This document shows positions 57,676 through 64,000 of a stretch of DNA of 64,000 nt, in pieces. The notes beneath the pieces were generated by a model. It did no database searches, had not been told where the DNA came from, and was given only the letters and a program-made list of their open reading frames with translations. The DNA is taken from positions 2,358,795 through 2,422,794 of the forward strand of contig OU696595.1 of assembly GCA_916048095.2 (NCBI GenBank), written 5' to 3'. How positions within the stretch are numbered: the stretch's first letter is position 1; each line of letters starts with the position of its first letter. The DNA is from Sacculina carcini. Its lineage: Eukaryota > Arthropoda > Thecostraca > Sacculinidae. A program made the position numbers and the translations under genes.

Positions 57676-57899
57676 TGGCAGAACGCCACGGAGCGGAAAG
57701 CCGTCACGTCGTACGTCACCGCGTCATCGCGCGGATTGATCCGCATTGCCTTTCATCTCCCAGAGAGGACCGTCCGTGGAGAACACACGAGGGAAGGCCG
57801 CTATAAGCTGCTCGCTGAGCTCACGACTGTCCGCCGCTGTTGGCTGAGCTGCGTTGGTCCAACGCGGTCATTGCCGAGGCGTGGCTGCCGGTCTAGCGG

Positions 57900-58277
57900 T
57901 CAGGCAGACATCTGCCGAGGGAATGCGCGGTGCAGTAGACGCAGCTCCACTGTGTCCCGCCAGCAGAGCAGAGCACAGCGCAGTGACGGCACCACGTACA
58001 GATTGGAGCGGCAGGAAGCATCACCGAGTCGCAAGACTGCCTTGCACGTGCCCAGACACCGCAGTAACTGGCTGTTGGCGACCCGCAAGCGCGACCGCGG
58101 TGGGCGCAAACGATTGGTGGCCACTCCAAGTTGCTGTGCAATCCCAGCATCAATTACCGACATATCGGCGCCGGAATCGTATAGCCACTTGACCTCGCGC
58201 GGCGCGCGGTCACCTGCGGAAACGGTGATGTTAACAGCGGTTACGCGCGTGTGTTTAACATGTGTCACCAATAACAT
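57900..58277 (-). CDS. Gypsy-4 aspartic protease
   Basis: A 125-residue frame with LYDSGADMSVIDAGIAQQLG (active-site DSGA), then LRVANSQLLRCLGTCKAVLR and LYVVPSLRCALL. It lies just downstream of the LINE-A insertion, which separates it from gag. Confidence 0.8.
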   Translation of the reverse strand: MLLVTHVKHTRVTAVNITVSAGDRAPREVKWLYDSGADMSVIDAGIAQQLGVATNRLRPPRSRLRVANSQLLRCLGTCKAVLRLGDASCRSNLYVVPSLRCALLCWRDTVELRLLHRAFPRQMSA

Positions 58278-58532
58278 CGCCGATATACGAGCACAAAGCA
58301 GGTGTATTCACATTCCCAACAAAGTCAATATCAGCATCAGTATAAATCGGCGACGTCTCTGATTGATTGATTATTGCGTTTTTGGGGTGCACCGGCCTCT
58401 AGGACCATATGACACCCCCCAGTCTGTTAATAGCTAAATTAAACTAAAACTATGCATATGAACGTAATGGAGCGATGAAATAAATAAGCGTGAGGGTGAG
58501 TGATATGAAAATGAAAGTCAGAAGAATAAAAA

Positions 58533-59804
58533 TCAATAAATAGTTCTAAAAGGCAAGAGCCGTGAAAATAAACAAATGCCGCCCTCAATGACTGCCGATT
58601 GCTCCTGTCCGAGAACATCGTGAATAGTCCGAACGGATCCAAGAAAACGTTGACGCGCCTCTGAGAATGATGGGCATTCCACCAGGATGTGTTGCACGGA
58701 GAGACGTGCATTACATGCGCTGCACGTGGGTTCAGGTTGTCCGAGTAGAAGATGGCGATGCGTGTCGTACGTGTGACCCACACATAGACGACAGAGCGCC
58801 ACTTCCTCGAACCTCTTCCGGCGACAAGAGCAAATCCAATGTCCGATTTCGGGCTTCACTGCTTTTAATTTGTTAGAACCACATTCGTCCCATGAGAGCT
58901 GCCAGCGAGAACGGATAAAACGATGTATAATAGGATAAAAGTCCGAATACGGAATGGGAAAGTTAAAATAAAATGAATAAAAGTCTCGTTCAGCAGCTCT
59001 TTTTGCGGCTCTGAGAGCTCGCTCGTTGCCTAAAATACCAATATGGGCCGGAATCCAGCAGAATTTTACACGCTTGCCCTGGTGGTGGATGATATCAAGA
59101 GAGATAACAATCCTCTGTATAAGAGGATGTAAGGAGAAAGACGATAATGAAGTTAAAGCACTAAGGGAGTCGGATAGAACTAAAAACAATGAAAATGAAG
59201 ATGAGCGAATAAAAACCAGGGCCAGCAGGATAGCGTACAGTTCAGCCGTGTAAATGGAAGCGCTCGGTGGCAGCGTGCTCGAGCCTCACGAGCGGCACGT
59301 ACCTCCACTTACAAACGCACAACCCACACCACTGGCCGACTTGGACCCATCAATGTACACGGCAGTATATCGTCCGTAAGAATGAATTCGCTCCAGTGTG
59401 TTTGAGAGAAGCACACTGGGCACTGTACGGTGTTTCGGCAGAGCTGCTAGCGAGACGTCGACCTCGGGTGTGACCAATTCCCAGGGCGACTCCGCCGTTG
59501 ACTCTTGTCTGAGAACGTCGTTAGCACCCATCCCGCATGACTCCAGCAGTGCCCTCATTTTGCTGCAGAATAGCACAGAACACTGAGGTCCTGGAAGGTG
59601 CTGCTCAGGTACATGCTGGGAAAATACCACGTCATACGCGGGGTTTTCATGGGTGCTTGCCAGCTTGCAAGAATAACGCATGCCCAGCTCTTGACGACTG
59701 AGCGCCAGCGAAGCCTCATTCGCCTCAACAAGGAGGCTGACGATTGGCGACGTGCGAAACGCGCCGGTGACAATGCGTATCCCTGCGTGGTGTACGACAT
59801 TCAA
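58533..59804 (-). pseudogene. LINE-A RNase H and C-terminal region
   Basis: Two ORFs. 59804-59286 carries GIRIVTGAFRTSPIVSLLVE and YTAVYIDGSKSASGVGCAF (first RNase H block). 59189-58533 carries FVLSDSLSAL-like residues, FCWIPAHIGILGNERALRAA (last block, where the usual ADRAA aspartate is replaced by leucine) and the terminal C-x-x-C motif. A stop and frame change lie between them. Confidence 0.8.
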
Positions 59805-59896
59805 ACGACTTTTGCTGACTCCGAAGCCAGATCATATACAATGCTGGCGTAATCGAGACGCGACCTGACTAACGAGCGGTACAGAAGAAGGGACTG

Positions 59897-61234
59897 TCAA
59901 TCTGCTCCATACCGCATGCGGGGAACAGTCTTCAGCACATTCAGTGCCTTTAGACATGTGGTTCTCAGCTGTGAAATATGGTTGGTGTAGGTCAAGCGCG
60001 AGTCCAACGTGACCCCTAAAAACCGAACCGTGCGTTGGAATGAAACAGCACTGCCGTACAATTCCACCTCCATGTCAGGGCAGGCACCTCGACGGCGGCA
60101 GAAGTGTACACCGACCGTTTTGGACGTCGAGAAGCGGAAGCCGTTACGCGTTCCCCAAGTCTCTATTTTATTCACCGCCAGCTGCAGTTGACGCTGAACA
60201 GCAACAGTGCTGCGGGAAGAACTCCATACGGCGAAGTCGTCCACAAATAGAGACCGTCCAATCGAGGGAGGCAAATGATTGTCAATGTCGTTGATCATTA
60301 TGGCAAAAAGGGCCACGCTGAGCACACTAGCCTGTGGAACGCCTTCTGCCTGATCGAACGGACGAGACAGGGAGTTCCCCACACGAACACAGAATGTGCG
60401 GTGCAAAAGGAAATTGTGTACGAACCTCCCCATGTTGCCTCTGACACCACAGCGATGCAGTTTGCGAAGAATTCCATGTCGCCATGTGGTGTCATATGCC
60501 TTTTCGATGTCAAAGAATATCGCCCCGACGTGGTGACCTCGCGTAAAACTTTCACGTAAGCGAGAGTCGATGGTCACCAAGTGGTCTAACGTTGAGCGAC
60601 CCTGGCGAAATCCGCACTGAGCATCATTGAACAGCCGACCGCGTTCCATAAACCATACCAGCCGTCTGTAAGCCATTTGCTCAAGCAGCTTGCAGAGACT
60701 GGAGGTCAGCGATATCGGGCGATAGTCAGGCGGGAGATCGCCCAATTTGCCCTGTTTCGTGATGGGTATCACGATTGCCCGTAGCCAGGAGGCTGGAAAC
60801 TGCCCACCACTCCACAGATCATTGAAGACCTGCAGCAAGGTGGACAGCACTGCGGGCGACAGACGTTTCAGCATGAGGTTGTGAACCTCATCAGGGCCTT
60901 CAGCGACATCGCGAAGCGATCGCAAGGCTGTTCTCAGCTCAGATGCAGAAAAATCGCTGTTGATTGACAGCTGACAGCTGGTGGAGAAATCAACGGGTGA
61001 TCTCTCGCACTGCTGTTTGATCGCCGCAAAATCAGGGTCGTCTACGTTTGCACGACAGCGCTCCGCTAAATACCGGCCAATTTCGTCAGCAACATGCTCC
61101 GGATTTATCACGTCCACGCCACTGATCTTCAGAGAAGGCAGTGGAGTAGGACGGTACTTCCCAGAGATGCGCTTTATACGGTCCCATATGATGGATATAG
61201 GACAATGCCGATTAATGCTGGACACATAGGACAC
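59897..61234 (-). CDS. LINE-A reverse transcriptase
   Basis: A 445-residue open frame with all palm motifs: LRSLRDVAEGPDEVHNLML, IVIPITKQGKLGDLPPDYRP, CGFRQGRSTLDHLVTID, AIFFDIEKAYDTTWRHGIL and EGVPQASVLSVALFAIMIND. The catalytic box is LFVDDFAVW, and the thumb reads FLGVTLDSRLTYTNHI. The frame is intact throughout, so this is the best preserved part of the LINE. Confidence 0.9.
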   Translation of the reverse strand: MSYVSSINRHCPISIIWDRIKRISGKYRPTPLPSLKISGVDVINPEHVADEIGRYLAERCRANVDDPDFAAIKQQCERSPVDFSTSCQLSINSDFSASELRTALRSLRDVAEGPDEVHNLMLKRLSPAVLSTLLQVFNDLWSGGQFPASWLRAIVIPITKQGKLGDLPPDYRPISLTSSLCKLLEQMAYRRLVWFMERGRLFNDAQCGFRQGRSTLDHLVTIDSRLRESFTRGHHVGAIFFDIEKAYDTTWRHGILRKLHRCGVRGNMGRFVHNFLLHRTFCVRVGNSLSRPFDQAEGVPQASVLSVALFAIMINDIDNHLPPSIGRSLFVDDFAVWSSSRSTVAVQRQLQLAVNKIETWGTRNGFRFSTSKTVGVHFCRRRGACPDMEVELYGSAVSFQRTVRFLGVTLDSRLTYTNHISQLRTTCLKALNVLKTVPRMRYGAD

Positions 61235-61384
61235 CTACGAGGCCCCCTTCGCCTCGCGAAAGGTCTATCGAGCTTGTGCGCGAGCGTGGCGAAAGCAAAG
61301 CATGTTTGCCACCGTGCTGTTGCGCCGGAAGCGACCCCAGCAACGACGTCACTCTCGCAACGCCGCAGATCACGCGTCTGTCCA

Positions 61385-62110
61385 TCAAGGAACAGGACGC
61401 CGCCGGGGACGCGATGCCGTACGCGGAATGCTCTGTTTGGCACAGGTAACAATGACCTCAGTAAAACCTTCGACGCTGGGTCGAAGTGTGGGGTTGCCCA
61501 TGGCTTCCAGTGTCAAGCAATCATAGCGGACCCAATCAGCTCGTTTGAAATTCCATCTCGGTGGTCGTGTTCCCAACCTAGGTACCTCATTGAGACAGAT
61601 CCATATAGGGAAGTGATCACTCCCATACAGACTGTTCTCAACGGTCCAGCTCGTGGATGCCTGCAGACTGGGACTGCACAGACTGAGGTCCAGAGCGGAC
61701 ATGCTTCCCGATGGCATGGTGCAATGCGTATATGTGCCTGTGTTTAAAATACCTATGTCTAAAACAGTTAAAATATCATCCATAATATAACCACGGCTAC
61801 AATATGCATCACAACCCCAAAAAGGGCTGTGAGCATTAAAATCGCCTAACACGTAAAAAGGGGGTGGAAGTGAGCAGATTAAAAACTCGACGTCAGCCCT
61901 TGGGAACGGGCGACCAGGCGGTAGGTACAATGAGCACACACTCACCTCCCTATCACCCAGCCAGCACCGAACCGCAACCACCTGCAAATCTGACTGAATA
62001 TGCAGGCGGCAACAGGGTACACTGGTGCGAACAGCCAGCATAACCCCGCCATGGGCTATAGTCGAGCTATAGTCACTCCTCGGCGAGGCTGACTTGACCG
62101 AACGGCGGCT
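61385..62110 (-). pseudogene. LINE-A endonuclease, N-terminally deleted
   Basis: The frame reads AHGGVMLAVRTSVPCCRLH, VVAVRCWLGDREVSVCSLYL, YVLGDFNAHSPFWGCD (GDFN block), MSALDLSLCSPSL and LYGSDHFPIWI (SDH block). The first catalytic region (QETW-like) is absent because ORF1-like sequence joins directly to this point near 62090. Confidence 0.8.
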
Positions 62111-62248
62111 CTTGTGTTGAACCACCGTCCAGTCTCCGGATTTCCTCCGATTCGGAGACGACCGCTCTGCTGGCTCGGAAGCCTGCTGAGCGGCCGGTTT
62201 TTTGCCGCCCTGACTAACCGGCATCGCTGCCGATTTGCCAGCAAGGTC

Positions 62249-62845
62249 CGGCGACGTCTCTGAGAAATTTGTCCCGACGAAGGTCGGTACCGGGTTGGGA
62301 TGAGCGGCAGACGCGGGCGTAGTGCCCACGCTTTCCGCACCGACTACACAAACTCTCCGCGGTGCGGCACGGGGCCGACTGATGATGCTGCCCACACCGC
62401 ACACAAGGGGCGGAGCCATCGTCGCGGTCTGACTGCCGGCTCAGTTGACTGCGCATGCGCGGCTGCTGACGGCGTACAACAGCGACCTTTGCGCGGGGAA
62501 CCAGGGAACCAGTCACATCGGTCGAGGCGCCCGCATAGCTGCAGCGTTGAGGCGGGCCGACTCAGCCGATTGGCATATTTTGAGTGCCTTGTCCAACGAC
62601 AGGTCCCTGTGCGCGACCTGCAGGAGCTGGTGCAGAGCGGCAGAGTCGGCCGTACCCGTCACCAGCTGATCGCGAAGACGCTCGTCGCGGCAGTCAGCGC
62701 AAAAATCGCACCTGGCAGCGATTTCTTGCAGTGAGCGCAAGAATTCGCCGTCCTGCTGTCGACGGGTGAAGAATCGCCGGCGCTCCACCAGTTCATTCTG
62801 CCGCGACTGCTGATGCTCCTCCAATAGGTGTATGCAGGCGGGCAA
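62249..62845 (-). CDS. Gypsy-4 gag, C-terminal part with zinc knuckles
   Basis: A helical capsid-like segment (RRRFFTRRQQDGEFLRSLQE, CADCRDERLRDQLVTG, HRDLSLDKALKICQSAE) is followed, in an overlapping frame, by CVRCGQHHQSAPC and CSRCGKRGHYARVC knuckles. The sequence is interrupted by LINE-A right after the knuckles. Confidence 0.8.
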
Positions 62846-62956
62846 ATCAGCTGTCGCCGGCAGCGTCAGTGAGTGGCGGATGACGCGGCACCACTCGTCG
62901 TCCAGCAGGGTAGTGAGCAGCGCTTGCTGCTGGGTAGGGCTGGGCTCTACCGTGTT

Positions 62957-63731
62957 GCGCTAAACCGTTAAGTCAACGTACGCTAAATAGGCTCCGCCCA
63001 CCGGATTAGCCCAGGCGCACCGAGAGGGATGGGGCTACGCTCAGTGCGGCAAGAAATTTGTGAGCCGTCATTGCAGATAATTAGTGCAACGTTTCAATTT
63101 CTCGGCGCGTTGCTTAGAATTTAGTGAATTTCAAAGCGTAAAGTAGCCTAGATTGTTCTTGTCGTTTTGAGATGATCGTTCAAGCCTTTTTCTAAATATG
63201 ATTTATAAGGTTCTTGGCGTGTTTTAGACAGTCTGGAAAATATAAATGTATGTTTATTGATTTAATTGAAGTGCTAATATAACCTTAGACATTCATTGCT
63301 TCACTTCGAATTATAAATATGCTGGTTTAGCTCGATTTTATGTACTGGGATTCTGATGATCGACAAAGAACAACTTTTCAAAGATGATTAAGGCTCTTCT
63401 AGTGTGCAATCTTTAATATTATTGAATTATTTCTATTTATTTCGATTTTTGTCTTGCCGACAAAACAATAAGAATTATTATACCTAAGTAACATTGATTA
63501 TTGCGATATTACTTTTTGTAAGTTATATTTATCAAAGCTAATCAACGCACTGTTCTAGTGTTATTTTTGACAAATGCCATTTCGTTGTTAGGTTAGGTTA
63601 GGCTTGTTAGTTTAGGTTAGGTTGGGTTGGTTAGGTTAGATTAGGTTAGTTACAATTTCCGCCGTTAGAGAGCGCTAGTATCGCAGTCGATGTAGCGCGC
63701 CTGTTAGCTCCGCCTCCATTTTGTTTAGCGC
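62957..63731. mobile_element. Candidate MITE-like insertion in Gypsy-4 gag
   Basis: About 775 bp of AT-rich sequence breaks the gag frame. Its ends carry TGCGCTAAAC (left) and GTTTAGCGCA (right), each with a GGCTCCGCC or GCTCCGCC motif just inside. I could not find a convincing target duplication, so the superfamily is open. Confidence 0.55.
63588..63652 (+). repeat. Degenerate TTAGG-type repeat
   Basis: A run of TTAGGTTAGG-like units with variants (TTGGG, TTAGA), about 65 bp. It resembles the arthropod telomere repeat but is interstitial and imperfect. It lies within the insertion in Gypsy-4 gag. Confidence 0.6.
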
Positions 63732-63779
63732 ACTTTGGAGCGATGCGCAAATAGGGTAGTGCCGGAAGGGCTCAGGCCT

Positions 63780-63989
63780 TCACTGCATGACAGTGTGGTG
63801 TATGACAGCACGCGCTCCTTCCAAGAGGCGAAGTAGGCCGCCGATGCGGCGAAGGTCAGACGGGCTGGTGGCTGGCAATGAGCCATGGTACGTGAGGCTC
63901 CTGCAGGCACGCTGGCGAGCGAGCTGAGTCACCAACTCTGTGAGCAGGTCCAGCTTCTGCTGTTGGTCGTCTCGCAGCGGCTGAGCCAT
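63780..63989 (-). pseudogene. Gypsy-4 gag N-terminus
   Basis: ATG at 63989 begins MAQPLRDDQQQKLDLLTELV, followed by LPATSPSDLRRIGGLLRLLE. It starts only a few bases after the LTR end at the right edge, with no room for a normal leader. The frame is lost at the insertion near 63731. Confidence 0.6.
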
Positions 63990-64000
63990 GTGCGATATAT

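Larger units (their letters stand above)
58363..62248 (-). mobile_element. LINE-A: RNase H-bearing LINE inserted in Gypsy-4
   Basis: Bounded by a 15-bp target duplication CGGCGACGTCTCTGA (58348-58362 and 62249-62263). Minus-strand order: a scrap of ORF1 (GDWTVVQHKSRR), endonuclease lacking its N-terminal third (from about 62050), reverse transcriptase (61234-59897), RNase H (59804-58900) and a zinc-like tail (CSACNARLSVQHILVECP). The 3' end is GGCCGGTGCACCCC with a short CAATCAATCA tail. The 5' part is internally deleted. RNase H suggests the I/R1-like group. Confidence 0.88.
55017..64000 (-). mobile_element. Gypsy-4: nested, interrupted LTR retrotransposon
   Basis: Minus-strand order from the right edge: gag N-terminus (63989), an insertion (62957-63731), rest of gag with zinc knuckles (62845-62249), LINE-A insertion (58363-62248), protease (58277-57900), reverse transcriptase (57675-57101), RNase H (57101-56037), a SINE fragment (55783-55896), integrase (about 55760-55250), polypurine tract and 3' LTR (55170-55017). 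The last bases of the window (minus ATATATCGCA) repeat the 3' end of that LTR, so the 5' LTR begins exactly at the right edge. Confidence 0.85.

Noticed and set aside
63588..63652. True telomere or chromosome end
   Set aside because: The TTAGG-like run is short, degenerate and flanked on both sides by Gypsy-4 gag sequence, so it is interstitial.

Overview
This window is from a metazoan nuclear genome, most likely an arthropod, although I cannot fix the phylum. The evidence is three intron-bearing or compact animal genes in a background of broken and nested transposable elements and dinucleotide microsatellites. The arthropod suggestion rests mainly on a degenerate TTAGG-like run near 63590 and is weak. 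I see no bacterial operons, rRNA, CRISPR or viral genome.

Host genes. (1) AAR2, the U5 snRNP assembly factor, is on the + strand at 4786-5856 as one uninterrupted ORF. (2) GET4/TRC35, of the tail-anchored protein targeting complex, is on the - strand, from ATG at 29756 to stop at 15940. It has six exons whose splice phases all agree and encode 337 residues. (3) A synaptogyrin (four-helix MARVEL vesicle protein) is on the - strand, from ATG at 49248 to stop at 43470. It has three phase-0 coding exons (243 residues) and a glutamine-rich tail. The three do not form a functional pathway; they are independent housekeeping or neuronal genes.

Layout. 1-4700: LINE scraps, an (AT)n tract and a promoter-like patch. 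4786-5857: AAR2. 6030-15610: a LINE remnant; Gypsy-1 with inverted LTR ends; a 5' Copia fragment with a half-tRNA primer site; a PHD-finger LINE; and an unclassified repetitive ORF. 15940-29756: GET4, whose introns hold Gypsy-3, a solo LTR, LINE-B, a tRNA-derived SINE, a Tigger-like relic and an RLE-type LINE. 30290-43200: an inverted second copy of the RLE LINE, a DUF4817/mariner-like relic, two Tigger copies (one split by an LTR insertion with inverted ends), a young non-autonomous LTR element with near-identical LTRs, minisatellites and hAT MITEs. 43470-49248: synaptogyrin, with hAT, SINE, Penelope and mariner relics in its introns. 49970-54310: a CR1-type LINE containing a solo LTR. 55017-64000: Gypsy-4, running off the right edge and interrupted by a 3.9-kb RNase H-bearing LINE with a 15-bp target duplication.

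The two strongest observations beyond gene content are: two independent LTR insertions (6574-11351 and 39032-39946) that carry the same LTR terminus at both outer ends in inverted orientation, each with a clean target-site duplication; and the recurrence of (TG)n tracts directly upstream of host 3' splice sites. No wholly new coding system was identified. All family assignments come from reading the translations, without database searches.
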